DNA of 64,000 nucleotides from Salipaludibacillus sp. LMS25 (GCF_024362805.1 NZ_CP093299.1:3318001-3382000); one strand, 5' to 3'. Positions 1-10,422 are shown, counted from the stretch's first letter. Notes: generated by a model not told the origin, from the letters alone. Made by a program: numbers and translations.

Positions 1-143
1 ACCATATTGAAAAGAATCCAGTTTAACGTTACCAGGTAAATAGAGGTATAGGAACCATATAAGAAAGTACTTATGAATTTTAGTTTTTGACAACTAGCAC
101 GATTTTTTTGCAAAACTCACGTATGCCAAAGGAGTGGATCAAT

Positions 144-686
144 GTGATAGTGAAAAGTGAAAAAGACATTCTATTATTGGATAGTGACGAAAACTTTAAA
201 TCATTGCTTAACATCATTCAATCTATCCCTAGCAGAAAAAGAAGCATGTCTGTTGAAACTCATGAAAGAGATAAGAATTTTCGTGATGTCCTCATGCATT
301 TATATGAATGGCATGCTATGTTGGAAAGATGGTATAGAGAAGGAATGGACGGGGATACCCCATTTATCCCAGCACCTGGTTATAAATGGCGCCATATTAA
401 GCAACTTAATATGCAAATTTGGGAACGTTATCAAGATGTCACGTTAAATCACGCTCTAAAAAAAGTGACGTTAAGTCATGAAAGAGTCATGGACCTCATT
501 AAATCACATACCAATGAAGAAATCATGACAAAAAAGTATTATAAGTGGACAAAAACAAGCAATTTATACAGCTACTTCTCAGCAAATACGACTAACCATT
601 ACATATGGGCGATTAAAAAATGTGACGCTATTGCAAAAGCTATCATAGAAGGGGAAAAGGACAAGGTTGTACAAGGAAGTAATTAA
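144..686 (+). CDS. ClbS/DfsB (DUF1706) family four-helix-bundle protein
   Basis: The product of about 180 residues matches the ClbS/DfsB family: an N-terminal helix with a NFKSLL core, the run RDVLMHLYEWHAML near residue 70, then PGYKWR, and near the C-terminus KKYYKWTKTSNLYSYF followed by HYIWAIKK. ClbS itself protects colibactin producers by hydrolysing the cyclopropane warhead; most homologues in Bacillus are cytosolic proteins of unknown substrate. The reading frame is open from a TTG at 87, but the GTG at 144 is preceded by AAAGGAG at 128-134 with 9-nt spacing and gives the usual family length, so it is preferred. No biosynthetic cluster is adjacent, so a self-resistance role is not supported by context. 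Confidence 0.8.
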   Translation: MIVKSEKDILLLDSDENFKSLLNIIQSIPSRKRSMSVETHERDKNFRDVLMHLYEWHAMLERWYREGMDGDTPFIPAPGYKWRHIKQLNMQIWERYQDVTLNHALKKVTLSHERVMDLIKSHTNEEIMTKKYYKWTKTSNLYSYFSANTTNHYIWAIKKCDAIAKAIIEGEKDKVVQGSN

Positions 687-707
687 GCTAACTAATGGAG
701 AGCGATA

Positions 708-806
708 GTGGAACAAACAGTAGTGGCTACTGTGTCACGAACAGGAAGGTTAATAAAAAATGATGATGAAATAAGGTGGATTCCGAAAACTTGGAAGCTT
801 TGTTAA
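708..806 (+). CDS. possible 32-residue ORF or gene remnant
   Basis: A GTG-started frame with GGAG 6 nt upstream reads VEQTVVATVSRTGRLIKNDD and then IRWIPKTWKLC before a stop, filling the gap between the ClbS-like gene and the acetyltransferase. The composition looks protein-like, but no family is recognised. It may be a small protein or the tail of a lost gene. Confidence 0.25.
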   Translation: MEQTVVATVSRTGRLIKNDDEIRWIPKTWKLC

Positions 807-842
807 GTCACGACTATCTCTATAAACCTAAGGAGGAGAGAG

Positions 843-1268
843 ATGGCAAAAGACTATGAAGTTTTATTTAATACACCTCCAACATTAGAGGAATACATTT
901 ATTTGTGCTCAAGTGTTGGGTGGGAAGAGTATATGAATTTTGATGTAGCAGAAATTTCACTACAGAATTCATTATTTTCAGTGAGTATAAAAAAAGAAAA
1001 TAAAATGATAGAAATGGGAAGGATTGTTGGGGACGGTGCGATTTATTTCTATATTCAAGACGTAGTAGTTCACCCAGCATACCAAGGGGACGGTATCGGT
1101 AAGGAAATTATGAACATTTTAATGAATTATATAGAAGAAAATGGACCTAATAAGGCATTCGTTGGGTTATTTGCTTCAGAGGGTAAAGAGGAATTCTATC
1201 AAAAATATGATTTTATAGACTACTCACCGAATATGACAGGCATGTTTAAAGTAAATATCAAAAAATAG
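843..1268 (+). CDS. GNAT family N-acetyltransferase
   Basis: A 141-residue single-domain GNAT protein. The acetyl-CoA binding motif A is visible as VVVHPAYQGDGIGKEIM (about residues 75-91), with the typical Q/R-x-x-G-x-G/A loop as QGDGIG, followed by the FYQKYDF motif B/C region near residue 118. The start codon has a strong AAGGAGGAGAG ribosome binding site. The substrate cannot be told; close relatives act on small amines or remain uncharacterised. It is monocistronic, followed by a gap holding a decayed coding tail and a dispersed repeat. Confidence 0.85.
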   Translation: MAKDYEVLFNTPPTLEEYIYLCSSVGWEEYMNFDVAEISLQNSLFSVSIKKENKMIEMGRIVGDGAIYFYIQDVVVHPAYQGDGIGKEIMNILMNYIEENGPNKAFVGLFASEGKEEFYQKYDFIDYSPNMTGMFKVNIKK

Positions 1269-1422
1269 GTATCAGTTCCTGTTAATCTGGCGTCTGGTCG
1301 TTTACTCGGAGTGCGATAAAAGAACAAAATTGTCGTTGTTTCAATTATGAAGCAGTGTATGATAGCGGTGGCGGGGCATTATTTTATTTAGAATAATAGA
1401 ATAAAAACATTTTTGAAAAGGG

Positions 1423-1570
1423 ATTTATCAAAGCTAACTTCCGAAAGCGTCAAAATAGGAGGAGAGCAAACTCTATATAGGCAAGAGGTAACGCCCGCTA
1501 AAGTCCTGATTCACTCAACTACCAATCTCAGTGGGAAAAGAACCACCACTGATTGAAGATTTATTTTATA
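1423..1570 (+). repeat. A-type dispersed repeat, copy A1 (in gap 1269-1601)
   Basis: A diverged copy of the A element: it begins TTTATCA, keeps the AGGAGAGC core, the GTCCTGATTCACTCAACTACC linker, the right-hand hairpin arms (CAGTGGGA and the decayed CCACTGATTG) and ends ATTTTATA. The left part of the same gap holds a frame ending NYEAVYDSGGGALFYLE then stop at 1394-1396, which looks like the tail of a lost gene that I cannot identify. Confidence 0.75.
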
Positions 1571-1601
1571 AGTTAAAATATGGTGAAAATTTAGAGGTCT
1601 T

Positions 1602-1961
1602 ATGAGATTCTTATGGTTAATTTTCACTTTAATACTCGCACCATTTTTGTTTCATTTATATGAATATGGGCAACATGTTAGGCGAGAAGAAGCTTCTTTT
1701 CTATTTTTAGGCTCTTTGTTGTATGTTGTAATAACGGGTGTCCTAGCTAGTCACATAAAATACCGCTACATTATATTGATTAATATTATTACAGGAATTT
1801 TATCGTTATTTTTGGCTATCTATTTAATTCCTGATGATGGGGATTGGTTTAAGCCATTTGGTAGAGACTTTGCCATTATATTTACTGCAATTGTTTTCTT
1901 ATTAGGACAATTATTAGTTAGTTTTGTTTCGAAAGCCTTTTCTGCAAGGAAAGATGACTAA
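1602..1961 (+). CDS. small integral membrane protein, unknown function
   Basis: A 119-residue very hydrophobic protein with four predicted transmembrane segments (about residues 3-20, 32-52, 56-76 and 90-110), a short charged loop RREEAS after the first segment and a basic C-terminal tail KAFSARKDD. No conserved catalytic motif was seen and no family recognised. It stands alone between two A-type repeats. The ATG is preceded by TTTAGAGGTCTT, a weak ribosome binding site. Confidence 0.65.
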   Translation: MRFLWLIFTLILAPFLFHLYEYGQHVRREEASFLFLGSLLYVVITGVLASHIKYRYIILINIITGILSLFLAIYLIPDDGDWFKPFGRDFAIIFTAIVFLLGQLLVSFVSKAFSARKDD

Positions 1962-2056
1962 ATTTTATCATTATAATCAAATGGATTGTGTTAGTGAAAT
2001 AATCAAGATAAAAGACATGGAGATGATGTCTAAACTTTTTTCGTATGCGCTCTAGT

Positions 2057-2166
2057 TTATCATAGCTAACCATCCGAAAAATGATCGCTAGAGTCCTTTG
2101 ATTCACTCAACTATCAATCAGTGGTAGAAGAACGAAAACACCCACTGATTGATAGTTTGTTTTATA
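2057..2166 (+). repeat. A-type dispersed repeat, copy A2 (internally deleted)
   Basis: Starts TTTATCATAGCTAACC, lacks most of the left hairpin, then keeps GATTCACTCAACTATCAATCAG and the right hairpin, ending TTTTATA. It is the main content of the 1962-2356 gap; the rest of that gap shows nothing recognisable. Confidence 0.75.
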
Positions 2167-2356
2167 GAAAAAATTGGTTTAACAATGTTTATGAATAAAT
2201 GAAACAAAGCATTTAAAAGTAGTGCTATGACAATGGTTCTGTAAACGATCCAGAGTGTTAAATAAGCATGCTACAATTATTAACATAAAATGTGTTGGTT
2301 TGTTGATAGACATTCACAAAAGCGTTAATTATATTAATCATAGAGGAGTTGAGGAT

Positions 2357-2791
2357 ATGATTGGTATGAATATTCGTCTTTTACGTAAACGACATAAAAT
2401 GAGTCAAGAAGAAATAGCTGAGAAAGTACAAGTGTCTCGCCAAACTGTAGCAAAGTGGGAGAATGACGAGGTTTTACCTGATATTCAAAAATGTAAATTG
2501 TTAGCTGATTTGTTTGAAATAACATTGGAGCAATTGGCTGATGATATGAGTGAAAAGGAAGTGGAGCAACTTGCACCCAAAGGTAAGCAATTCTTTGGAG
2601 TGGTAAAGGTAGGCGAGCGAGGACAGATTGTGATTCCGAAACAGGCACGAGATCTTTATCACATCCATGCAGGTGACAAGCTTGTCGTGTTGGGGGAAGA
2701 TGCTACAAAGGGAATGGCACTCCTAAAAAGTGATCATTTCCTAGAGTTTGCAGATATGATACGTCAGTTTGACATGGAAGAAGGCGAATGA
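2357..2791 (+). CDS. XRE-type HTH regulator fused to an AbrB/SpoVT domain
   Basis: About 144 residues. Residues 1-65 form a Cro/CI-type helix-turn-helix (IRLLRKRHKMSQEEIAEKVQ, then VSRQTVAKWENDEVLPD). Residues 80-144 form an AbrB/SpoVT swapped-hairpin domain (VGERGQIVIPKQARDLYHI, then GDKLVVLGE). Fusions of this kind act as transition-state-like regulators of neighbouring genes. The frame is open further upstream, but the ATG at 2357 has AGAGGAG 8 nt before it and gives the standard HTH start. The stop overlaps the start of the glycosyltransferase gene (ATGA), so the two are translationally coupled and the regulator probably controls it. Confidence 0.85.
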   Translation: MIGMNIRLLRKRHKMSQEEIAEKVQVSRQTVAKWENDEVLPDIQKCKLLADLFEITLEQLADDMSEKEVEQLAPKGKQFFGVVKVGERGQIVIPKQARDLYHIHAGDKLVVLGEDATKGMALLKSDHFLEFADMIRQFDMEEGE

Positions 2792-3987
2792 GAATGAGTA
2801 AAATCGTTTTCTTTTCAATTCCTGCACATGGTCATACGAATCCGACACTGCCAGTTGTATCAGAGTTAGTTAATCGTGGTCATGACGTATGGTACTACTC
2901 TTTCATGGAGTTTCGAGAAAAAATAGAAAGGTGTGGGGCAAAATTTATTCCGTGTGATGAGTTTTTACCGTCTATTTCCCAACAAGAATTGGAGCGTAAA
3001 GTAGGAAAAGACTTTGCTGCTTTAATTGAAATGATTGCAGATACTACTCTCGCCTTAGAAAAGCAGGTGAGTACTGAGCTAAGAGAATTCAAACCAGATT
3101 GTGTTGTATCCGATTCGCTAGCCTTGTGGGGAAAATTACTTGCGCAAAAGTTCCAAATCCCCTATATTTGTTCTACAACAAGCTTTGCATTCAATCAGTA
3201 TACGGCTAAACTAATGAAACCTAGTGCAAAAGAAATATGGAGAACGATAATCGGAATGGGACGAATTAATAAAAAAATGAAGATGCTACGAGCACATGGG
3301 TTTGCTGTGAAGAGTTTTATTTCGGTTATTCAAAATGATAATGAAACGGATACGATTGTCTTTACATCAAAAGAATTTCAGCCACTGTCGGAAACTTTTT
3401 CAGATAGATACGCCTTTGTGGGCCCTTCAATCCGAAAGTCTTCTCACGTGTTGAAAGATACAACTAGTAGAAAATTCATCTATATATCATTAGGAACGGT
3501 ACTTAATCAACATAACGATTTTTACCAAAATTGTATGAAAGCTTTTGCAGATAGCTCTTATGAAGTGCTTATGTCTGTTGGTGAGAATACAAACATTTCC
3601 TCACTTGGCAGGACACCAGATAATTTTACTATTCGGCACACCGTTGACCAGGTTGCGGTATTACAGAAGACAGATGTCTTTATAACACATGGCGGAATGA
3701 ATAGTGTGAATGAAAGTTTGTATTATGGTGTACCGATGGTTTTATATCCATTCCACAGTGAACAACGATTAGTAGCCGATAGAGTTGTTGAGCTGGGTGC
3801 AGGAATCAAACTAAAAGGGTACAAAATGAGACATTTGACTAAAGCAGTTGCAGATGTGCTTACGGATCCACTATATCAAAAAAATGTGGAGAAATTGGCT
3901 AAAAGCATTCAACATGCTGGCGGTGCTGGAGAGGCAGCTAATGTCATAATGGCTAAGGCGGCTAAACATGAATCAGTCGTAGAATGA
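2788..3987 (+). CDS. macrolide-type (MGT) UDP-glycosyltransferase
   Basis: A 399-residue GT1-family glycosyltransferase of the YjiC/YojK/YdhE type. The N-terminal acceptor domain begins with IPAHGHTNPTLPVVSELV (about residues 10-27), carrying the catalytic His of the GHTNP motif. The C-terminal donor-binding domain has THGGMNSVNESLYYGVPMV (about residues 305-323), the PSPG-like sugar-nucleotide motif, and HSEQ. Members transfer glucose to flavonoids, macrolides or other hydrophobic acceptors and can detoxify them. The start overlaps the stop of the HTH-AbrB regulator gene. Confidence 0.88.
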   Translation: MRMSKIVFFSIPAHGHTNPTLPVVSELVNRGHDVWYYSFMEFREKIERCGAKFIPCDEFLPSISQQELERKVGKDFAALIEMIADTTLALEKQVSTELREFKPDCVVSDSLALWGKLLAQKFQIPYICSTTSFAFNQYTAKLMKPSAKEIWRTIIGMGRINKKMKMLRAHGFAVKSFISVIQNDNETDTIVFTSKEFQPLSETFSDRYAFVGPSIRKSSHVLKDTTSRKFIYISLGTVLNQHNDFYQNCMKAFADSSYEVLMSVGENTNISSLGRTPDNFTIRHTVDQVAVLQKTDVFITHGGMNSVNESLYYGVPMVLYPFHSEQRLVADRVVELGAGIKLKGYKMRHLTKAVADVLTDPLYQKNVEKLAKSIQHAGGAGEAANVIMAKAAKHESVVE

Positions 3988-4007
3988 CAGTAAAGCTGGT
4001 GCTTTAT

Positions 4008-4310
4008 AAAAAGAGGCTGATTACCGCCTTTGGGATTGTGAGGATTCTCTCTTATCGGATGGAGTATCAGGTTTAGAACCCGATATGAGAAATAAACGGA
4101 AAAAATCCCCTTAAATAGCCATTAGCCACGATAATAGCTTAAATAGACGGAGAGATTCCGCCTATTGCCTCGGAAAATCTGAAAATGAGTCGTTTTGCTT
4201 TGCATAACCGGAAAAATTCCCCCTATATTCCGCAAAATGAGTTCTGTGCTGCATCTAACCGAAAAATATCCGCTTACTGAGCTTTCCAAAGGCGGAATTA
4301 GTTGAGACGA
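4008..4310 (+). repeat. C-type dispersed repeat, copy C1 (in gap 3988-4437)
   Basis: About 300 bp similar to 32240-32530 and to the reverse strand of 12950-13222. It contains four short degenerate inverted units of the form CGGA-N4/5-TCCG (for example GACGGAGAGATTCCGCC near 4150) and a GCCTCGG...GAGTCG hairpin before GTTTTGCTTTGCATA. Just downstream (4313-4350), CCTCGGAAAGCGTCCATCTG resembles the tail of a GC-rich intergenic repeat common in Bacillus. No ORF is supported here. Confidence 0.8.
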
Positions 4311-4437
4311 GCCCCTCGGAAAGCGTCCATCTGTAGTGGAAATGAGTCAAAAACGTTACAACCATGATTTATGAAATTGATTCACTCATTTTCAATTTGA
4401 ACAGGATTCTAACTATATATGATGTGAGGTATATGAA

Positions 4438-5256
4438 ATGGTGCTACATCGTTTACTTACTGGAGAAACAATTGATCAATTAATTACCCAAATTGACAGA
4501 GATCAGCATTTATTATTTTACAGCTATTTAACTCAGCGAAGGGAAAAGGCTCAGTTTATTGGTCAATATGTCGATGATCATTTGACTGCTATCTTAGCTT
4601 ATATAAGTGAACTGCCCTTTCCAGCTTTTGCTTTTTACTGTATAGAAAGAGAAGAAGTGTTTTTTCCTGAACTAATAATGTTTGCGAGAGAGGCATGTGG
4701 CCTTAATGACCATGTGACTTGTGGTACGATCCTTTATGATCATGACCTTCAGTTATTTCAATCTTATGGTCTTATTACAGGTGCCCCGCAACGTTTTTTA
4801 ACCATGAAGCATATGGATCAAGAAAAATTACTGGTATCTCATAGAACGGAACACGTTAAAGCAGAAGAGTATGCTGAGGTCGTTCATTTCCTACAAAAGG
4901 AGGGAATGAGGTTTTTTACGAAAAGTGAAATTGAGCGCTGTCCTTTCCTTGGAATTAAAGATGGAAAAAACTTCATTGCCGTAGGTGGGTTTCACTTTTA
5001 TGACGCTCAACTTGTGGAAGTCGGGAACATTGTTACGAGACCAGATTATCGCGGAAAAGGGTTAGGCAAGCTCCTAACAAGCCAACTTACGCGTCTAGGT
5101 AAACAACGTTCCACAGATGTTTACCTTGGCGTATTATCAGAAAATGAACCTGCGATAAAGGTTTATAAAGGCTTAGGCTATGAAGCAACAGCTGAGAGGG
5201 CGATTGTTGATTTTAAATTAAAACCAGATTATAAGTGCCATTCGTCGTCAAATTAA
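4438..5256 (+). CDS. two-domain GNAT acetyltransferase (FR47-like)
   Basis: A 272-residue protein. The N-terminal half is a degenerate GNAT-like fold with no cofactor motif. The C-terminal half is a canonical FR47-type GNAT domain with VGNIVTRPDYRGKGLGKLLT (about residues 198-217; R-G-K-G-L-G pyrophosphate loop) and ENEPAIKVYKGLGY near residue 242. The ATG at 4438 has GTGAGGT 7 nt upstream. It is convergent with gdhA and shares a bidirectional terminator with it. The substrate is unknown. Confidence 0.8.
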   Translation: MVLHRLLTGETIDQLITQIDRDQHLLFYSYLTQRREKAQFIGQYVDDHLTAILAYISELPFPAFAFYCIEREEVFFPELIMFAREACGLNDHVTCGTILYDHDLQLFQSYGLITGAPQRFLTMKHMDQEKLLVSHRTEHVKAEEYAEVVHFLQKEGMRFFTKSEIERCPFLGIKDGKNFIAVGGFHFYDAQLVEVGNIVTRPDYRGKGLGKLLTSQLTRLGKQRSTDVYLGVLSENEPAIKVYKGLGYEATAERAIVDFKLKPDYKCHSSSN

Positions 5257-5377
5257 GGATTTGTTGCGTAAAAAATGAAGGTAGATGCTGAAAAACAAGT
5301 GTTCGTTGCTGAACCGAGGATAAGCCTCATAAAACTAAGGGTACTCAATTCCTCATTTCAACCAAGCCACAACAAAA

Positions 5378-5408
5378 AGAAAGGCTGATGACTAGTCATC
5401 AGCCTTTT
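5378..5408. terminator. bidirectional intrinsic terminator
   Basis: A perfect 11-bp stem AAGGCTGATGA/TCATCAGCCTT with a CTAG loop, flanked by A-rich sequence on the left and T6 on the right. It serves the converging acetyltransferase and gdhA genes. Confidence 0.9.
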
Positions 5409-5419
5409 TTAACACAAAC

Positions 5420-6802
<1,383 letters not shown>

Positions 6803-6952
6803 TTACGGCCTCCCTAAACTCCCCTTAAACCAAACATATTACAATGAAATATATAACAATGGTTTTCCCCACCATGTTAAACGTCATTCATGTGGTACAA
6901 GGATAGATTTCTACTTGGGAGTATTTTATAATTAAACAAATCATCTAATCAA

Positions 6953-6967
6953 TATCAATAATTGATA
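6953..6967. promoter_or_regulatory. palindromic LysR-type operator candidate
   Basis: TATCAATAATTGATA is a perfect 7-1-7 dyad, 40 bp upstream of the gltC-like start and about 150 bp upstream of gdhA. GltC in B. subtilis binds 15-bp dyads between gltC and gltA, so this is a plausible autoregulatory and divergent control site. Confidence 0.5.
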
Positions 6968-7006
6968 AGTTTAATGCTTTTTTTAGATTATAGTGAGGGG
7001 GAAGTT

Positions 7007-7906
7007 ATGGAACTGAGGCAATTAACGTATTTTATGGAGGTTGCTAAGCGGGAGCATGTGACTGAAGCAGCAGCATCTCTACATGTGGCCCAGTCTGCCG
7101 TCAGTAGACAGATCTTTAATTTGGAAAATGAATTAGGTGTCGACCTATTTATTAGGGAAGGAAGGCGAGTGAGATTAACACCAATTGGAAAAATATTTTT
7201 ACAACGAATAAATCATGCTATGAATGCCCTTGATGATGCTAAACGAGAAGTTCAAGAGTACTTGGATCCAGAGAAGGGAACGATTCGTGTTGCGTTTCCG
7301 ATCAGCCTCGCTGCTTATACTCTTCCGACAGCCATCTCTGAATTCCGGAAGCGAAAGCCAGAAGCAAAGTTTCAATTAAAGCAAGGTCTCCACCGAGAAC
7401 TGATTGATGGCGTTATTAAAGGGGATTATAATATGGCTCTTATTGGTCCTGTCCCCATGGAAGAAAACAAAATTAAACAGAAAATCCTCTTTACCGAAGA
7501 GGTTGTGGCACTTCTCCCTATCAATCATCCACTGGCTAAAAACGAGGTGATCCATTTACATGATTTAAAAGATGATCCATTTGTTTTGTTGCCAGAAGGA
7601 TTTGTCTTTCGCAATATTGTAATTAAGGCGTGTTCTGAGATAGGTTTTTATCCGAACATTGCCTTCGAAGGGGATGATATCGATGCCTTAAAGGGCTTAG
7701 TATCAGCCGGTCTAGGAGTAACATTGATGCCAGAAGTGACTCTCGTTGACAGTACACCGCGCTCAACGGTAAAAATGCCTTTGATTAAACCGAATGTAAC
7801 TCGGACAGTTGGAGTTATTATCCCAACGGAACGGGCGCTCTTACCAATGGAAGAATTATTTTATGCTTTTTTAGAGGAATTTTTTATAAAAAGTGATCTG
7901 GATTAA
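7007..7906 (+). CDS. gltC: GltC-like LysR-family transcriptional regulator
   Basis: 299 residues. The N-terminal winged HTH starts MELRQLTYFMEVAKREHVTE and includes HVAQSAVSRQIFNLENELGV, close to B. subtilis GltC. The effector domain has LDPEKGTIRVAFPISLA, LPINHPLA, and a C-terminal region GLVSAGLGVTLMPE that also matches GltC closely. GltC activates glutamate synthase genes in response to 2-oxoglutarate and glutamate. Here the divergent neighbour is gdhA, not gltAB. The frame is open to 6962, but the ATG at 7007 has GAGGGGGAAG upstream and fits the family start. Orthology to GltC is inferred from remembered sequence. Confidence 0.82.
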   Translation: MELRQLTYFMEVAKREHVTEAAASLHVAQSAVSRQIFNLENELGVDLFIREGRRVRLTPIGKIFLQRINHAMNALDDAKREVQEYLDPEKGTIRVAFPISLAAYTLPTAISEFRKRKPEAKFQLKQGLHRELIDGVIKGDYNMALIGPVPMEENKIKQKILFTEEVVALLPINHPLAKNEVIHLHDLKDDPFVLLPEGFVFRNIVIKACSEIGFYPNIAFEGDDIDALKGLVSAGLGVTLMPEVTLVDSTPRSTVKMPLIKPNVTRTVGVIIPTERALLPMEELFYAFLEEFFIKSDLD

Positions 7907-8144
7907 AACGACTGAAGGACGAGATAGGAACTATGATTAGTCTCGTTGATGTGAACAGTTTGTAAGATGTCCTATCCATGAGAGGTACTGATGGTTCAAC
8001 TGCATGAAAAGATTCAATTCAAAATGTAGTTTTGCGAAGAGTATTTAGCTTTTGCTTAGGTTCTTTGGAAGGGGGAATGGTAACAGGAGGCAAGGTTTTG
8101 ACCGAGAGGACACACAATATTTAACGTATATATACCGATCATAA

Positions 8145-8188
8145 AACTGCACCTTATTGATAGATATGTCTTTCAAACAGGTGCAGTT
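8145..8188 (-). terminator. long-loop hairpin downstream of the beta-helix gene (in gap 7907-8222)
   Basis: AACTGCACCT and AGGTGCAGTT form a 10-bp perfect stem with a 24-nt loop; on the minus strand it is followed by TTATGATC. It probably ends the transcript of the gene starting at 10058. Nothing else was seen in this gap. Confidence 0.5.
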
Positions 8189-8222
8189 CATATTCGGAAT
8201 ACCACTCACTATCCTTTCGACT

Positions 8223-10058
8223 TTAAAGAGGTATGGACGTGTTTCCCTGAAGATCAAAAGCATCCAAAGACATAGTTGGCGGTGCGTTGAGTGTATTAAA
8301 GCCGACCGGGTCATTTGGAAAGACGACATCCGTCGGTCCACCCCAAGGCAGTGCTACTCTGAAAATATTATTATACACTTGTATTTGACCATCTGCAGGA
8401 ACCGCCCCAGGAGGAGTGGTGAACCTATAATCAAAGTAGACCGATAAATTACTAGGAGGATTAGGATTTGTAATCTCATTTCCTTCAATAAGGATCGGGC
8501 TGATAGTTGTAAAAGCAGATGCCGGGCTAGGTGGGATGAACGGAATGCTTGCTCCCCCCCGATCTTCATGGTTGACGACATTGTCAGTAATAAAGATAGA
8601 TATATTCTGGCTGGCAGCTAACACCAATCTTACAAATTGTGAAAAGCGTGTTACGATATTATTCTGAATGTTATAGGTGGCATTGATAAAGGTATCAAAT
8701 GGTGTATTAACCTGGAAGATAATCGTAGCGATGCTATTTTCACTACCGAAAAAGGTGTTATTGGAGATGTCAAATAGCCCTGATCCGCTTCTTAATTCAA
8801 TCGCATGAGAGTTACTGCTATGAATAAAAGTAGTATTGGTAATAGACAGATTGAATGCTTTGATAACAGCTGTTCGCCTGCCGCCCTCTAAAATCATGCT
8901 GTCGATCGTGACATTATCATACAAAGTTTGCCCGGGTGCATTATCGACCCTTAATAAAGAACTATCACCTGAAACAGGGGTTGGTCCGATAAGGTGCAGA
9001 TTTCTAATCGTCACATCATCTGCTGCTATATTGAAATTTCCTAAGGGGGCTGCTATTGGTATGTTTAAAAATTCAACACTTGTATCTTCTGCCGAAAGTC
9101 CTGTAATAGTCAGAGGCTTATCTACGATAATTTTATCGGTTTCTTCGAAGGTTCCTGGAAACATAAGGAGAGTATCACCGGAGGCTGCATCATCTATCGC
9201 CGGCTGGATATCATTATAGAATATATTTTGATTTACATTATAAACACGCCCTGTCGGAGGAATACAATCAAAATCAGCCGGAAGTGTTACGGCACCTGAA
9301 GGACAAGGCACACAGTCAGTAAAAAGCCGATTTAACACGAGAATACAGTCCGGTGAACTACAGATCAGTATGTCATCACAAATACTGGCACATGGCTTAC
9401 AAACTTGATCTCCAATAGTAAGGCCTTCACAGTTTCCTTCTGCAGAGACGATGTCATAAACGCAAGAGGTTGGAACAATGATGGATGGAATGGTGATTTG
9501 TGTCACAACCCAATCATAGACCTTGGGTACTCTAATACAAAATGTTTCATTTACTTTCTTGCTACTTGTATGAATGGTATTCAAAAGTGTAGTAAAGTAG
9601 TGATCCAGGTTACATCTGTTAAATTTAGAGAGAGTTGGTCGAGGGTGACATAATTCACCTGTAATTTCCGTTACAACATCAGATTTAGACTGAACCGACA
9701 AACATAAGTTCATATTTAGTCTTATTTCAGAAGATGTCTCACCAACGATAACAGGAGAGGTGAAACAATCGAAATCTGTGATGATACAGCTGATATAAGT
9801 AGAATTAGGAGCACAAAGCAGGAATTGCTTTATGAAAGAAAAAGGCACTGTTGTACGTATATCAGTATCAAGTATAATCGTTACAAACCCTTCTATTGAA
9901 ATGGTTACCTTCTCTAGAGTGATGGGCTCCCCAGAAGCTAGGGTAAGGGTTTGGCTCGAACGGCCACTATCGTTTTGAACTTCACTACAGCTAATCTGCC
10001 GAGGTAGGATAGGGTTTCCATTCTCATCAGATAGAAAACAGTCAGTTATCTTTGCCAC
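8223..10058 (-). CDS. Cys-rich N-terminal plus right-handed beta-helix surface protein, possibly spore-associated
   Basis: 611 residues without signal peptide or membrane segment. The first 270 residues contain many cysteines (FDCF, KFNRCNL, TFCIRVPKVYDWVV, CKPCASICDD, CSSPDC); the CxRVxxVYDWV run is reminiscent of Bacillus spore coat and exosporium proteins. From about residue 275 (VNQNIFYNDIQPAIDDAASGDTLL cut short here to its sense: a pectate-lyase-like parallel beta-helix start) the rest is a repetitive Asn/Ile/Ser-rich right-handed beta-helix (DVTIRNLHLIG, NLSITNTTF, ISNNTF). No catalytic lyase residues could be assigned, so an adhesive or structural role is more likely than enzymatic. 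Both the spore link and the lack of export are inferences. Confidence 0.65.
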   Translation of the reverse strand: MAKITDCFLSDENGNPILPRQISCSEVQNDSGRSSQTLTLASGEPITLEKVTISIEGFVTIILDTDIRTTVPFSFIKQFLLCAPNSTYISCIITDFDCFTSPVIVGETSSEIRLNMNLCLSVQSKSDVVTEITGELCHPRPTLSKFNRCNLDHYFTTLLNTIHTSSKKVNETFCIRVPKVYDWVVTQITIPSIIVPTSCVYDIVSAEGNCEGLTIGDQVCKPCASICDDILICSSPDCILVLNRLFTDCVPCPSGAVTLPADFDCIPPTGRVYNVNQNIFYNDIQPAIDDAASGDTLLMFPGTFEETDKIIVDKPLTITGLSAEDTSVEFLNIPIAAPLGNFNIAADDVTIRNLHLIGPTPVSGDSSLLRVDNAPGQTLYDNVTIDSMILEGGRRTAVIKAFNLSITNTTFIHSSNSHAIELRSGSGLFDISNNTFFGSENSIATIIFQVNTPFDTFINATYNIQNNIVTRFSQFVRLVLAASQNISIFITDNVVNHEDRGGASIPFIPPSPASAFTTISPILIEGNEITNPNPPSNLSVYFDYRFTTPPGAVPADGQIQVYNNIFRVALPWGGPTDVVFPNDPVGFNTLNAPPTMSLDAFDLQGNTSIPL

Positions 10059-10237
10059 TTAGCATCACCTTTTTGGTATAGTCATAAAATAGCACACTTA
10101 TCATTGACATAGTTGTTATCCAATGTATGTCGTAGGTGTAGGTCTGGTGTTACTATTTGAGTGAATTCTATAAATATCATTTCTTGAGTCCGATAGCGTT
10201 TCATCTGATGAAGCCTCTTTTTTCTCGATTTTTAACG

Positions 10238-10330
10238 ATGTTAGAGAACGTCAACCGTTTAGTGGAAAAAGGGTTGGCTGAAGGGTTTATTACCGAACAC
10301 GAGGTGTTACAGCCTTATCTTATTTATTAG
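10238..10330 (+). pseudogene. short coding remnant, unidentified
   Basis: A frame open before the ATG at 10238 reads MLENVNRLVEKGLAEGFITE and then HEVLQPYLIY to a stop. It has a protein-like amphipathic pattern but no ribosome binding site, and is probably the tail of a lost gene in the 10059-10422 gap. Confidence 0.3.
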
Positions 10331-10350
10331 GGATACTGTCATGGAAAACC

Positions 10351-10400
10351 TTGACATATAAAGTTTATGGTGTATATTTTAATTAACCAAACGTTTGGTT
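10351..10400 (+). promoter_or_regulatory. sigma-A promoter and TetR operator for the TetR gene
   Basis: TTGACA at 10351-10356, a 16-bp spacer and TATATT at 10373-10378 form a strong promoter. A perfect 16-bp palindrome AACCAAACGTTTGGTT at 10385-10400 covers the expected start point. The same palindrome recurs at 11059-11076 before the next gene, so it is the likely autoregulatory operator. Confidence 0.85.
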
Positions 10401-10422
10401 GGTATTAGTGGGAGGTAAGCGA

